A stretch of DNA of 64,000 bases from Sacculina carcini (Eukaryota; Arthropoda; Thecostraca; Sacculinidae). Position 1 is the stretch's first letter. Each line of letters starts with the position of its first letter. The DNA is taken from the NCBI GenBank assembly GCA_916048095.2, contig OU696572.1, positions 5,723,362-5,787,361 of the forward strand. The letters are read 5' to 3'. A model generated the notes under the pieces. That model saw only the letters and a list, made by a program, of their open reading frames with translations. It was not told the DNA's origin and did no database searches. Of the stretch, positions 19,527 through 30,481 are shown in pieces. The position numbers and the translations under genes are program-made.

Positions 19527-22500
19527 CAGAAGTTCCCAAACATTATCATGCTGAGGACCCCCCAGATTTTTATGTCCCATCCGAGGACCCCCAGCGAATC
19601 AGAAGTTACTCTTACCATACCAATCTACCCATTATATGATTACAATGCAGTAAATTTACTATTTGCATATTCCTACACGAAGAAAGTCTTAAAATAAACA
19701 TTTGAAATATTTTCAAAGAAAATTTATGTTTTAAATTCAATACAAAGTAAAATTGGTAGAAACAGCCACAATAGATAGATAATTACAGCATGAACTGTCA
19801 ACACAGATAAAAAACGAAATACCTTTATAAAAAAGTCCAGAAATATACACAAAAGCTACCAAATATATCTTGTTCAGTGGGATGGATGAGCTTGATGGCT
19901 CCTACACAGTTGATCAATGCGGGGTTGGATGTCGGTTAGTGCCAAACGCATGTCGTTGTCTGCCTGTAGGCGTGCTCTGTGCTTTGTTTTGAGTATTGTC
20001 AGTGTGGAAAATCCTTTTTCACATAAGTAGGCTGTGGCGAATGGCAGAATGTATTTGAGAGCCTTCTCAGCCAGATCATGATATTCTGTTCTTGAGTAAA
20101 TCCAGAACTCTGGCAATGGGAGGGCAGATAACTTTATTTTCATACCCCCATCATTCGATATTTAAATGAGTTCCTCTTGCGAGTTCATATCAAGATGTGC
20201 ACCTACCCCGTGTGCGAAAGGGTTTCTAATCCAGTTCAGTTGGGAATTTTCAAGTTCAGGGTAATACTCCCTGAAGTAGCCCTGCAGATGAGATAGATGG
20301 GAGACAATGATGGCGGTGATTGTTTCACTTGATGTCATACATTCCTGGTGATAAAATGGGAACATTTCAGTGACACCTTCCTGGCATTTCGTTTTCCAAG
20401 ATGAAAGCTTTTGCATGAATGCACGTACTTTGTCCTGCACATTCAAAATGCATAATTCAAGGCCTTGCATGCTGTTGTTTAGTACATTTAGATGTTAGAA
20501 TATGTCTGATGGGTATGCTAGTTTTGGCATCCATGATTTGTCCTCAAAATAGATGCAAATATCTGATTTATGTGATGAGAGAAAACAGCTAACTCTCTCC
20601 GCAGTGCAAACACACGATTCAAAACTGCCCCACGCGATAAATATCGCACTTCAGAGTGGAGCAACAAGCCATGAAAATCAGCCTCCATTTCGTGACAAAG
20701 GGATTCAAAAAGCCTATCTTTCATAGGATGTGCTTTGACATAATTCACTGTTTTCACAACAACCTGCAGAACCTGATACAGTTCATCATCAATGCGTTTT
20801 GCAACAAGTGCCTCGCGGTGGAGCATGCAGTGTGTGCTGACGACATTTCGGGCCTTGAAAGGAAGACATGAAAGCAATGACTCCATTGCGTTTACCTGTC
20901 ATGGCAGCGACTCTGTCAGTACATACACCCACACAGCGTGACCAGTCAATGGAATTATGTTCCATGTAGTTATCCAAAATCCGAAAAATATCCTTCCCAG
21001 TAGTTCTACCCTCATGGCCTTGCAGAATAGTACCTCCTGAAGAATTTTTTCCTCACTGATAAATATGATATACACAAGCAGCTGTGCTTTGTTTGCGACA
21101 TCTGTGCTCTCGTCCAGTTGCAGTGCAAAGTACTCACTATTTTTAACTTGCTCCAACAGTTGTACAGTGACGTCCTCGGCCATATCATCTATTCTTCTGC
21201 TCACAGTATTGTTTGATAGAGGTACCACATCAACCTCGTTGCCAACATCCCTTCCAAATAACTCCTGAACAATGTCCCTGACTGATGGTAACAATAAGTT
21301 TTCTCCTATTGTGTGTGGTTTTTTGCCACGGGTAATATGAAGAGAAGCTAAGAATGATGCTTTCAGTGCTCTGTCTGGAAGTGTGAATTTCTGTTTGAAT
21401 GTATTTGCTTGGGTAGTTACTGATGACTCTTGTCGTTTGAAGAAATCAATGGATTTTGTGGCCTCAGTTGGATGTTTTTGTTGAAAATGTCCTTGTAGTT
21501 TCGATGGTTTCATCCCTTCATTGGAGAGTATATCTTGACAGATAAAACACTTCGGGTACAAGTAGCCACTCCATCGTTTTTTACCACAAAGGTAAACCCA
21601 TATGCAATATATGAGGAGTTATACTTTCTCAGTTTTGGTTTTCTCTCCTTTGTACTCGAACTACTTCCTCCACTTGGTCTTGATGAAGAAGCAGTGGAAA
21701 GCTCATCAGTCGATTTTCGTTTAAAAAACTTTTCCATCTTCAGTTCACACTATCTGTAAGCATGAAATAAAGAGCATGAAGGAATATAAAAAGTAATTAA
21801 AAAGAAACAGAGCAGCTAACAGTTACAGGATATTTAGGCAAATGTCCCAAATAACGTTTTGTTAATTATCAATAATTAACTGCCGATATACTGTCATTTT
21901 TATATTATAGCAGCATATAGCGAATTACATTTACATATTCGTACAATGTACAGCAGCCAGGCGGATGGGACAGCCAGAGGCTATTGGACTTGGGGCCAGA
22001 CTGTTCAAACTGCCAGTCACAAGACTCACGTTAATGACAGTTGGGGTGGCGAAGGATCGGAGTTGCTACGTCGTAATAAATTCAAATTAACCCTTAAACC
22101 TCGGGGACTTTAAGACTTTTCTCTCGCGCTAACTCGGGAGGTTTGGCGAGAAACACACAACATAGCTTGTATTCACATACTGATTATACTAGTGTGGTTT
22201 GAGTAGCTAATATGTCCAGGTTGTACAGTGTGAGGTATTGTCACCGATGGTACAGAATTTTAAGATATTGTTCTTCGTGTGGTTCAGGGAGATGCTTGCG
22301 CGTGTGTGCTGTGGTGCTGTACTGTATTGTGTTTAACGGGATTATGGGGGTTGTTGAGTGCTGCTTTGGATGCTAGAACGATTGTGTGGTGTGTATGTGC
22401 GAATGTGAGTAATGTACGGAGTCAGTGGTGCTTTGGCGCTCGGGCGGTTCGATTAATCAGTGCGTTGTGGCGTTTTTTGTTCGTCTGGTAATTGTTACGT

Positions 22501-23552
22501 GTATATATCTACTTTTCTTCAATATATCATTACTCGATACTGCTTCATCCATTACAACTAGGAAATTCAATAAAGAGTGAGTACTAATTATATTATGTCC
22601 ACAACCGACTCTTTCTCTTTGCAATGCAAAAGACCAGAAGCATCTAGATGCTATGGTTACCAAAATATCACAAGTTGAATGAGGTGATATCATCGGTGTG
22701 CGTGTCGATCGGCTGCGCCGGCACCTGGCTAAAGTGAAAAAACGGGTACCTTCTATCCTCTCTCCTTGTAACGGTGATAATAATAATATGTTATTGTTAT
22801 GTTGTTCTTCGTTCGGCTGATCGTGAAGTCTTGATAGTTCCTCTTGATGTTGTGGTCCGCGATAACAAGTAATAGTCACCCAGTCGTCTTTTAATTGTGT
22901 ATTTAGAAACCAGTCAAATCTACTCATATAACATAATAAGTCCTGAACCTAATCCTCTAATGACGACTTCATAACTGCCTGCCTGGGTGAGTGGCAAGTC
23001 CTACGTCGCAAGTCAAACTAAACCAACCACCAAGCACCGCCACCAAGCCCAGCCAAAGTCTAGCTTCCCTATTCTTAGTAAACCCCGGTTTATATATCTA
23101 CGAACACACGTCGTTGGCACCATATTCCGCAAGCAATTGCCAACTGGCCAAACCGCTCGAACTACACAACCGGGACACAAGCTATTTCTAAACGCGATCT
23201 GACAGTACACAGGCGTGTTGCCTCGAGATGATCAGCCAAGTCAGACGTACAAAAAAGGGTCATTAATTACTGTCACCCATACTCCACACGTTGCCAAACA
23301 TATCAGGCGCCGTGTAATACTGGCGTCGCTCTAACACATAAATTAGCCTAACGACAGCTGCACAAGCAAGCCGCGAAAGAACGCGAAAGTAAACTGAGAG
23401 AAAGAGAGAGAAAACCGAGTAAACTGATAGATAGAAAACTGGTCTGATTATAACTTTGTTATACTCCTAAGGTTGGCGGGAGAAGTAGCGGACCCCCTAG
23501 GACCTTCTCAGGGACCCCCAGGGGTCCGGGGACCCCAGTTTGGGAACCACTG
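19527..23552 (-). mobile_element. near-complete hAT transposon with 8-bp target duplication
   Basis: The ends CAGAAGTTCCCAAAC (19527-19541) and GTTTGGGAACCACTG (23538-23552) are inverted repeats with two mismatches. Exact GCTTAATA lies on both sides (19519-19526 and 23553-23560), the 8-bp duplication of hAT insertion. Just inside, both ends carry GGACCCCC words. The transposase lies on the minus strand (21737-19874). The remaining 1.8 kb toward the right end (21760-23500) has no recognised coding sequence. The element is 4026 bp. Its exact target duplication argues for fairly recent insertion, although the gene is already broken. Confidence 0.95.
19874..21737 (-). pseudogene. BED-finger hAT transposase
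   Basis: This enzyme would cut and paste the surrounding element. The order on the minus strand: Ser-rich N-terminus MEKFFKRKSTDELS (21737); BED finger CFICQDILSNEGMKPSKLQ then HFQQKHP (about 21550-21470); LSNNTVSRRIDDMAEDV; first catalytic block FALQLDESTDVANKAQ (about 21140-21090); second block CTDRVAAMTGKRNGV (about 20930-20885); HCMLHREALVAKRI (about 20830-20790); SEVRYLSRGAVLNRVFALR (about 20655-20600), where family members usually have RWLSRG; C-terminal dimer region EKGFSTLTILKTKHRARL (about 20030-19975). Frame changes separate the blocks near 21540, 20990-20890, 20500 and 20150. The total length matches family proteins of about 600 residues. Confidence 0.9.
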
Positions 23553-23858
23553 GCTTAATACACTGTAAGTCTAAGGCTGTCAAAAGTTAATAAAGTTACT
23601 TTTCTCGTAAATGCCATTTTTTCATCAGCTACCTGAAACTGCATGAAAAAGTTGTGTACGATAATGATTAAAAACTATTATGTTACCAAAAATTACTTTT
23701 TCATCGTTAGGCTACTTTTTTGCTTTTAGGTGACTGTTTTTGCTTTTAGGTTTCTTGTTTATCGTCAGGTTACCTTTTGTTATTTTTCTTGTTATTAGGT
23801 CAATTTTCCACCGAGTTTGGTAACTTTTTGCAGATAAGAAGCATAACAACCGTATACA

Positions 23859-24345
23859 AGGTGTGTCCAAAAATTTCGGTGAATAGTCCTATATCTCAGA
23901 GAAAAGTGAAGTTGGGTGCACGTGTGTGCAAATAAATTGGCAGCAGGGCTTAGGCATAGAGACCGTGCGCACCATCGTTCGTGAACATCTTGGAAAGCGG
24001 AAGATCTGCTCACGTTTCGTACCGCACAGACTGACAGCAGAACAAAAGGAGAAACGAATGGAATGCGCCAACGATTTCATCAGCATATCGCGGGAACCGC
24101 TCTTGTTAACAACCATTGTCACGGGGGAAGAAACCTGGTGCTACCAGTACGACCCAGAGACCAAGCGGCAATCGATGGCCTGGTGTTCTCCGTCTTCTCC
24201 ACGACCATAAAAGAGTCGGCTTCAAAAATCCAAGGTGAAGACGATGTTGATCGCTTTTTTCGACAGCCACGGGGTTACTCACAAGGAGTTTGTTCCTCCG
24301 GGCCAGACAGTGAACGCCGCTTTCTACGAGCAAGTTTTGAAGTTC
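23859..24345 (+). mobile_element. mariner-type transposase fragment
   Basis: Begins AAGGTGTGTCCAAAAATTTC, which looks like a terminus. It then encodes mariner transposase from QINWQQGLGIETVRTIVREH through VTGEETWCYQYDPETKRQS (first catalytic Asp replaced by Glu in the usual TGDE), then SPRP, KVKTMLIAFFDSHGVTHKEF (second Asp) and VPPGQTVNAAFYEQVLKF. One stop follows SPRP. The N-terminal DNA-binding part and the end with the third acidic residue are absent. The right side is cut by the next element. Confidence 0.82.
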
Positions 24346-25284
24346 AGGGTGTTCCAATAAATTTGACGTCATTTTCAATGCCCGTATCTCGGGAACTACT
24401 CAGTGTATATCATTGAAACTACGCACACTTTATGTTGAACATCATAAGTTTTATTAGTTAACATTACAAAGAAAAAAACAGATATTTGCAGATTATATGA
24501 CAGATTTCACGATTTTCACAAATGTTCAATGGGCCATGAATTTGATTCTTGGTGATGGCGCAGAACACGTTCACTTTTGGTGAGTCCCTCACGTGTTCAA
24601 TTGTGTCATGGGATTTTCTTCGCCCCAAATGCGAACATTATGCTTATTGACTTTGCCAGTCGTATGAAACTTTGCTTCATCACTAAAAATTAGACGCTCA
24701 TCGAACTCGTCTTCTTCAAGTTTATGTAGCATATCATCACATAATTATTTACGTTTTCGCTGGTCATCTTCCTTTAGAGCCTGAACGAGCTGCAGCCTGT
24801 AGGGTTTCATTTGCAATCGTTTCCTCAGAACGCGCCAAACAGTTGTTCGAGGAATCTGGGTTTCCAGAGCTGCTCTTTTTACAGACTTCTTGGGACTTCG
24901 CAGGAATTGTTCACGAACACGCTCGACCTTCTCTTCCGCTGTTGATGGCCGGCCAGATCCCTTAGCCCTGCATAAGCAGCCTTCCTCTTTAAATTTATGG
25001 TGCCAGGTCCAAATTTGCTTAATAGTAGGTGCATTTTTGGCAAATTTTGCAAAGAAGGCACGCTGCACGCTCTTGGATGACTGTGTTCGTGCATATTCCA
25101 ACACACAAAATGACTTTTCTATTGAAGTGAACGGAATTTCTCAACCTGAAAAGATATAAATGTCAAACATTTAACATACAATCTTGAACTGTTTCTATAC
25201 AAGTGTGAAAATTTGAGGTCATTTCAACGAAAATTGCCAACATTGTTGGTCTTCGAAATGACGTAAAATTTATGGGGACACCCT
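24346..25284 (-). mobile_element. Tc1/mariner-superfamily element with about 28-bp inverted ends
   Basis: The ends AGGGTGTTCCAATAAATTTG and the continuation ACGTCATTTTC at left are inverted at 25260-25284 with a few changes. The minus strand encodes, at 25104-24745, a helix-turn-helix N-terminus (SSKSVQRAFFAKFAKNAPTI, GSGRPSTAEEKVERVREQF, RTTVWRVLRKRLQMKPYRLQ). After a stop near 24745, LIFSDEAKFHTTGKVNKHNV follows at about 24700-24640, holding the first catalytic Asp. Most of the rest of the catalytic domain is missing. The element is 939 bp and inserted next to the mariner fragment. Confidence 0.82.
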
Positions 25285-25929
25285 ATATTTCACCTTGGTA
25301 TTAGCTTTCCACTTAACTTATATTTTGATGGTTATGCTTGTTTTTTTAATCTTAGCCAAATTATGTCAGGTCACTTTTGGTGGGTTGTTGTAAAAATGGT
25401 AACATATCGGAGTAAGCGTGGAAAATGGCACCAAATCGGAGAGAGGATGGAATAGGGACTGGTATATTTTCTTCCGTCATAACTGGAAAAAGAAATTGTC
25501 CTTTTTTGAGGGATCATACTATTTTTAGGTTACCCTTTTAGGTTACTTTTCCTGGAAAATTAAGTTACTCTTTCTGATATATAGGATACCTTTTTGACAG
25601 CCCTACTAATAAGTGTTTATTTGCCTTTTAATTGGTAATTTACTTGTAGCTGAAAAATATTTCAATGGTTGAGGTATATTACACTGGTCTGCGTGATTTA
25701 TAAGGTCAAGGGTTTCTCAACTGTTTTAGGTCACTTTTTCACGCTTATTCCGGAAAGAGAATCCGTTTTGCTCGATTAGCTCGATATTTTAAGATACGTT
25801 ATTTCGCCCATATGACCAAAACCTTTCTGATTGGTTTACTATAGTTAATGCGACAGAAGGATATATGTTTAAACTGCAAACTGATGCAGCATAAGCGTAT
25901 TCCGATCACAGTACATACTCACTACTGCG

Positions 25930-26332
25930 AAACAAATCGCCTTTTCACGGATTTCCGAATGTGTTGAGCAGATGGGACGTCCCTCTTCAAGCACTAACAA
26001 TAGTCCGCCAGGAAGTTAACGTCCCACCGACCCTGGTACCGTTCTTCCATCACACGTATGTCTTTGTGGAAACGTTCTCCCTGCTCTTCACTATAATCAC
26101 CACAGTTGTCTGGGAAATAATCGAGATGGGACCGTAGAAAGTGCATCTTTACAGACATGCGAGCACCAAGTTGCTGAAAATTATCCATCAACCCATCGAC
26201 GACCTTCACGTATTCCGGACTTCTGTGGTTACCCAGAAGGCAATCACTGGTGGTGATTGACTTGTAAGCCAGCCACGCAGAGAGCTCAGACATGTCCCAT
26301 GCAGTAGGACAGAAGGGTGAGAATTGGGGCAA
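25930..26332 (-). pseudogene. transposon-borne protein fragment, family not named
   Basis: The reading includes SPEYVKVVDGLMDNFQQLGA, MSVKMHFLRSHLDYFPDNCG, YSEEQGERFHKDIRVMEERY and QGRWDVNFLADYC, then after a stop CLKRD. Repetitive genes with the core MSLKIHFLHSHLDFFPEN and HGERFH are familiar to me from arthropod genomes, but I cannot attach a function. Three fragments occur in this window. Copy 2 (51853-51510) retains Trp where this copy has the stop. Conserved His, Asp and Glu residues could be metal ligands of a transposase; that is inference. Confidence 0.6.
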
Positions 26333-26690
26333 AGTGTATCAGTATGCCCACTCCAATATGCATATTAATTCATCAGTGTGTGAGCTGTTATCCTTGACAT
26401 AGTGTGAAAACTCGAGTTAATCAATTAAAATGGATAGCTTTTTCGAATTCAGCACATGAAACTTGTATTAGAACAGCTGAGAAATCTCCAACCTTGGAGC
26501 AAAATGTATCAGTATGCCCACTCCAATATGCATATTTATACATCAGTGTGTGAGCTGTTATCCTTGACATAGTGTGAAAACTCGAGCTAATTGAGAAAAA
26601 TGGATAGCTTTTTTCGGACTCAGCACACGAAACTTGTATAAAAACAACTGAAAAACCTCCGAACTTTATAAAAAAGTTTTGAAACGCAGG
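26330..26690. repeat. 170-bp satellite, two units
   Basis: AGTATGCCCACTCCAATATG recurs at 26341 and 26511. Each unit carries GTGTGAGCTGTTATCCTTGA, AAACTCGAG and AAAATGGATAGCTTTTT. The array lies wholly within the CACTG-ended element. Confidence 0.9.
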
Positions 26691-26699
26691 CCAGTGTTA

Positions 26700-27244
26700 T
26701 TGAATAGATTCGGACCAAAACAAAAACAATATTTTTAAACAGTGTTGTTCTAAACACATAACATGTGCTATCCAGATTGTTACTTCTTATATGTGAAACT
26801 TTGTTTTTGATTTTGAACGTGCTGTTTTGATGTATATTTCTAAATATAGGTAACATTGTTGTAGCATGCATTAACATTAGCATACACATACACACACATA
26901 GCATACACATAGCATACACATACATACACATACATACACAGCATACATAGCATACATACATAACATACATGGCATACACATACATACACACATAGCATAC
27001 ACATAGCATAGTATAACATAGCATTAACATTGTTTGCAATGTAAGTAACATTGCAAAACACGGCACACATTAAAACAGTCTGCAATAATACAAGAGTAAC
27101 ACACAATTGCAATACATGGTATACAAAAAAAATCGAACAGCGCATATGTACACAATACATATATATGTACACAATACATATGTACATAACGCAATATGTA
27201 CCTATCGGCAGAATATTCGTGAACACGTCTGAATTCCGCTACAT
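26700..27244. other. simple-sequence-rich noncoding stretch
   Basis: Holds an ACATACACATAGCATACAC-type array at about 26878-27010 and further TACATATGTACACAATACAT words to 27190. The Cys/Tyr/Met-rich frames across it are translations of this repeat and are not genes. Confidence 0.7.
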
Positions 27245-27505
27245 CAGTGGTTCTTAACCTTTTTTCTGATTCTCCACTTCTTAATGAGTCATCTCTTTAT
27301 TTTCCACAACAGCGCTGATAAATTCAATAAATTCAGTTGTTACATCAAAGTAAAACTCTACAAACAAGAGGTCTACAAACAAAAATATAGGAATTTGAAT
27401 AGAATTTGAACACACATTTGTCTTTCTGTCCGACTTTTAGCTTCCCACTTGACAATTCTTCCATTTCCCACCGTTGGGGAGTTTTCCACAGGTTAAGGAC
27501 CACTG
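27245..27505. mobile_element. 261-bp hAT-type MITE
   Basis: Left end CAGTGGTTCTTAACCT, right end AGGTTAAGGACCACTG, one mismatch between the inverted ends. The flanks CGCTACAT and CCCTACAC agree at 6 of 8 bases, fitting a worn hAT target duplication. No coding capacity. Confidence 0.75.
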
Positions 27506-27529
27506 CCCTACACTCTAAATGAGATGAGA

Positions 27530-28590
27530 GTAGAAAAGGGTGTAATATATTCTCATCATGGCTTCAGCAGTTTAAATGTGTCTTACCCTATGTATAATCC
27601 CTGTAATTTTTTGTAATTTGGTACAGATCGTATTATTATCATACTTAAAATTAGCATTTCCGTCGATTATAACTCCCAAAAATTTGGTAAATTTCATTTG
27701 CAGTGGAAATGCATCATTAATTGAAATCAGTGGTATCGATTAGCTCAGTGATGTTTGGAGAACATAATACGGCAGGATTGGGGATATTCAACTTTAGCTT
27801 GTTAGCTTGAATCCATACGATTATCTTCATTCATTCAGTATCAACATTTAGGTGCAAGAGATCAATATCTTCATTTTCAATCACTAAGACAGTGTCATCG
27901 GTATTTAGTTTGAAGTAAAATGTGTTACTAGAATCAACGCCACCTAGACTACTAGTCTAGGTGGCGTTTCTAGAATTTAGGATGTCGTTGATGTATATGA
28001 GAAATATTGTCGGATCCAGTACTGAGTTTTTAGGAACTCTTGCTTATTGACATATATCATTGACATGATGATCACAGATCTGATTACATAGATCTGATGA
28101 CAAAACTCACTTTGTTCCCTATTAGTATGATAGTTTTTGAAGATACATAGAGTTACGTCCTTCATTCCCATGTTGAATAATTTAGTGAACATATTTTTAT
28201 GATCCAAACTATTGAATGTTTTAGATAAATCCAGAAAAATACGACAAAATGTTTTCCTTAAGACCGGCATGAATTTCGCCCACGAATTTTTAATTTGTTG
28301 TTTACGTGAGCGGTTGTTTCTGAATTCGTGCTGTTGGCCAACTAGCATATTATTTTTTTAAGATTACGATGTGATCTATTGGAAATAACTTTTTAAAACA
28401 TTTTATGAAAAACAGGTAGAATATAAATTTGTCGATAATTATCTACATTAGTTTATTCTTGATTTGTATAAAGGAATGACTTTAATTAGTTTCAAATGAT
28501 CTGGAAAAACTCCTCTTTTGCACAAAGTATAGTCTTGAAAGCTTTGAAAATTTTAGTAATTGACCTAATGTTAAGGTGGGAAATCATACA
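27530..28590 (-). mobile_element. LINE reverse transcriptase remnant
   Basis: On the minus strand: GQQHEFRNNRSRKQQI (about 28340), VLRKTFCRIFLDLSKTFNSL then DHKNMFTKLFNMGMKD (RT palm, about 28260-28160), FLIYINDILNS and SNTFYFKLNTDDTVLVIENE (about 28000-27880), where NTDD stands in place of the usual FADD. It continues through IIVWIQANKLKLNIPNP to about 27770. Several stops and frame changes break it. It belongs to the CR1/jockey-like branch. A 33-bp palindromic insertion splits the sequence at 27936-27968. Confidence 0.78.
27929..27975. mobile_element. 33-bp insertion made only of two P-type ends
   Basis: AACGCCACCTAGACT (27936-27950), spacer ACT, then its exact reverse complement (27954-27968). 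CTAGAAT stands directly outside with one extra base on each side. The arm equals the terminal sequence of the P-like element at 15541-18030. Removing the insert and one CTAGAAT gives continuous LINE coding sequence (DILNS followed by SNTF), so this is an insertion with duplication and not a chance palindrome. Confidence 0.8.
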
Positions 28591-29347
28591 CGAATTTTTG
28601 GATATGAGTATGTCCTCATGCACGAATACTTGTATTCAGGAATTGAAATGTATAGTCTGTTGACGTATAATTCATTGGCGCATGGGCCATTATATTAATC
28701 TTTGTTATGGAGGGTAATGTATCATAGATCAATGTGATCATATGCATGTTGTGCATCGCTATTGAAATGAATCTAAATAATTGAGGAACAGAAACATACA
28801 TACAGTTTCTTTATTTTTATTCTCTGAGGCCTCCCACGGGTCGATGTCATCAGGTCGATGTTCTCTTCGAGGTTTAATTCGACATTTAATTGCGAGTTTT
28901 CATTGATATATCCGTTTGCAGTGTGGGCATGTTTTAAGTACAGTTAGTCGACGTTGAATCTCCCACATTTGCTGTGTTTTTTCTTTGATGATTAGATTTG
29001 GGTGGTGAAAATTGCAACTTTTCTTCATTTTCTTTCCTGTCGAATAATGACATCTGATTATTCACTGTAGGCGTAGATGCTGCGCACATATCATTCAGGT
29101 AGATATTTCCTTTCAATTCCCTCGCATTCCCCTTCAATATTTGAAAGTACAAAGCGGTTGTTCCCTGAAAAACACTTATCATAGAAGGTGGTGAATGTGC
29201 GATATCGGATTTGTATTCGAATATAAATCCTTTTCAATTAATCGTATATGTATCTACAATCTTACTTTTGCTGTTCAAAGGAATTTTTCGAACTGTTTTT
29301 CTCTCTAGAATTCTTTACAATTTGAACTCTCTTTCTCTACATATTTT
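28591..29347. other. noncoding stretch before DNA2 exon A
   Basis: AT-rich, with no coding sequence recognised. An 82-codon minus frame at 28934-29182 has no motif. Any upstream DNA2 exon here would have to be short, and I do not see one. Confidence 0.4.
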
Positions 29348-29444
29348 GGGCACTTCCGGTGCATGGGACGACCGCAGGGTGGTAATAGTGCTTGCATTCA
29401 TTTTAAGCGACTGGATTTGCCTGTAATTATTAGTAATAATAATT
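29348..29444 (+). mobile_element. LINE 3-prime end next to a DNA2 splice acceptor
   Basis: GGGCACTTCCGGTGCATGGG, GCAGGGTGGTAATAGTGCTT, CTGGATTTGCCTGTAATTAT and a TAATAATAA tail. This is the 3-prime end of the LINE family also seen at 11493, 18167 and 41600, here on the + strand and more diverged. The tail ends about 21 bases before the inferred start of DNA2 exon A, so the LINE supplies most of the sequence where the branch point would lie. Confidence 0.82.
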
Positions 29445-29465
29445 GACACGCATGCACGCTGCCAG

Positions 29466-29757
29466 GTCGGACACCGCTGTGTGCGCCGGTGACATTGTGC
29501 ACCTGGTGCCGCCTACATTGTCGCTGCCGACGACAGGAATCGTCAACATGGACGCGGGCGTAAACACTGTGTCAGGTATGAACGGCGCCCTGTTTGTCGT
29601 GCAGCCTGATCGTCTATTGTCGGGCACCAGTGTGGTGGCGGCGGTCGTCTGTGCCCGCCGCGCCGTGCTGGCCGAAATATACCGTGGTGCTGCCAGCCTC
29701 GATCCCGCCAATCAGTCCATGCTGCTCGGCACTGTTGTCCACAGACTGTTTCAACAG
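29466..29757 (+). CDS. DNA2: DNA2 nuclease-helicase, exon A (partial gene)
   Basis: DNA2 trims long flaps in lagging-strand maturation and resects DNA ends in the nucleus. It is a RecB-like nuclease joined to a superfamily 1 helicase. This exon encodes about 97 residues. They include GALFVVQPDRLLSGTSVV, then VVCARRAVLAEIYRG, whose Cys corresponds to the first iron-sulfur ligand of DNA2, and MLLGTVVHRLFQQ, whose His belongs to the nuclease core. I recall the human protein reading MLISGTS, CMRRAVLSE and LIGTVLHEVFQKA at the same places. The acceptor is taken as CTGCCAG before GTCGG; the donor is CAACAG followed by GTGTGT. The exon ends at a codon boundary and joins exon B in phase, giving FQQALTENW against human FQKAINNSF. 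The DNA is GC-rich against its AT-rich introns. Confidence 0.85.
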
Positions 29758-29767
29758 GTGTGTCTGT

Positions 29768-29807
<40 letters not shown>

Positions 29808-29834
29808 GTGTGTGTGTGTGCGTGTGTGTGTGTG
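29758..29834 (+). repeat. (GT)n run at the DNA2 exon A donor
   Basis: The intron starts GTGTGTCTGTACGTGTGT and continues as a GT microsatellite with a few C interruptions to about 29834. The splice donor itself is part of the repeat. Cys/Val-rich frames over it are artefacts. From 29835 to 30480 the intron is AT-rich noncoding DNA. Confidence 0.9.
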
Positions 29835-30449
29835 ACGTTTCACAAACATATTTTCAAACAAACACTGTTACGAACTGATTGGTAGAGACGAGTGAGTTTT
29901 GTACATGCTGTGTCTACACATGACTCATTGTCAATGTGCATGCACATTTTATGTAGTCACACATTCTTCAAAAATAAGTAACAGTCACCGTCTATGGAGC
30001 TAAACGAATGACAAAACTCCATTTTGAGAGATGAGCTGAACAAGTTTGAGCCAAACGATGTGTTAAACACTGATGAAAATGGACTCTTGCAAATTGCAGG
30101 CTAAATCTTGAAATATTATTTTATCAATAACTTAAATAACTTGAGAAAGATGCAAACTGGTAAATAATGTAGTCTTTTGTGAAAAATGAGCCAAAAAGTT
30201 GATAACCAGGGTTAATATAATGATGTATAACCATTTACATCACACTCCCAAATAGCATACACCTCCAAATAGCTTAATTTTTTCTTGTTCCTTTCGAGTC
30301 GGCTATCTGCAGTGCCGACTGTCTTTTTTACTTCCCTGGCTACTTTGTTGGACCATTTGCTTTTCTCTCTATATTACTTTGTATCGACATATATTTATTC
30401 ACCCTTTCATCCTGTGAACGTCAATAGGTGTCATGCTGCAAATCAATGC

Positions 30450-30481
<32 letters not shown>

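Larger units (their letters stand above)
23572..25605. mobile_element. TAGGGCTG-ended hAT-like element, copy I
   Basis: Left end TAAGGCTGTCAAAA (23572-23585), right end TTTTGACAGCCCTA (25592-25605). Inside each end, rows of AAGTAACTT/AGGTTACTTTT words follow. The left arm matches, reversed, the right end of the larger copy at 38904-46431. The right arm matches, reversed, that copy's left end. The two are therefore the same family in opposite orientation. Copy I has no clean target duplication. It carries no transposase of its own and is interrupted by a mariner fragment (23859-24345) and a Tc1-like element (24346-25284). Confidence 0.8.
25682..26696 (-). mobile_element. CACTG-ended DNA transposon, copy 1
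   Basis: The left end CACTGGTCTGCGT and the right end ACGCAGGCCAGTG are inverted repeats with one mismatch. TTA stands on both sides (25679-25681 and 26697-26699). A 1425-bp copy at 51187-52611 has the same ends, the same TTA flanks and closely similar sequence. CACTG termini with a 3-bp duplication point to the CACTA/Mirage/Chapaev group, but the encoded protein gives no confirmation. Inside, on the minus strand, is a gene fragment (26332-25994) and, nearer the right end, two 170-bp satellite units. Confidence 0.75.

Noticed and set aside
26620-27257. Frames of 128-148 codons rich in Cys, Tyr and Met
   Set aside because: Translations of ACATAC/GCATAC simple sequence.
29594-29878. Extension of the DNA2 exon A frame through (GT)n
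   Set aside because: Cys/Val repeats from a microsatellite. The donor at 29758 and the in-phase join to 38085 explain the exon end better.
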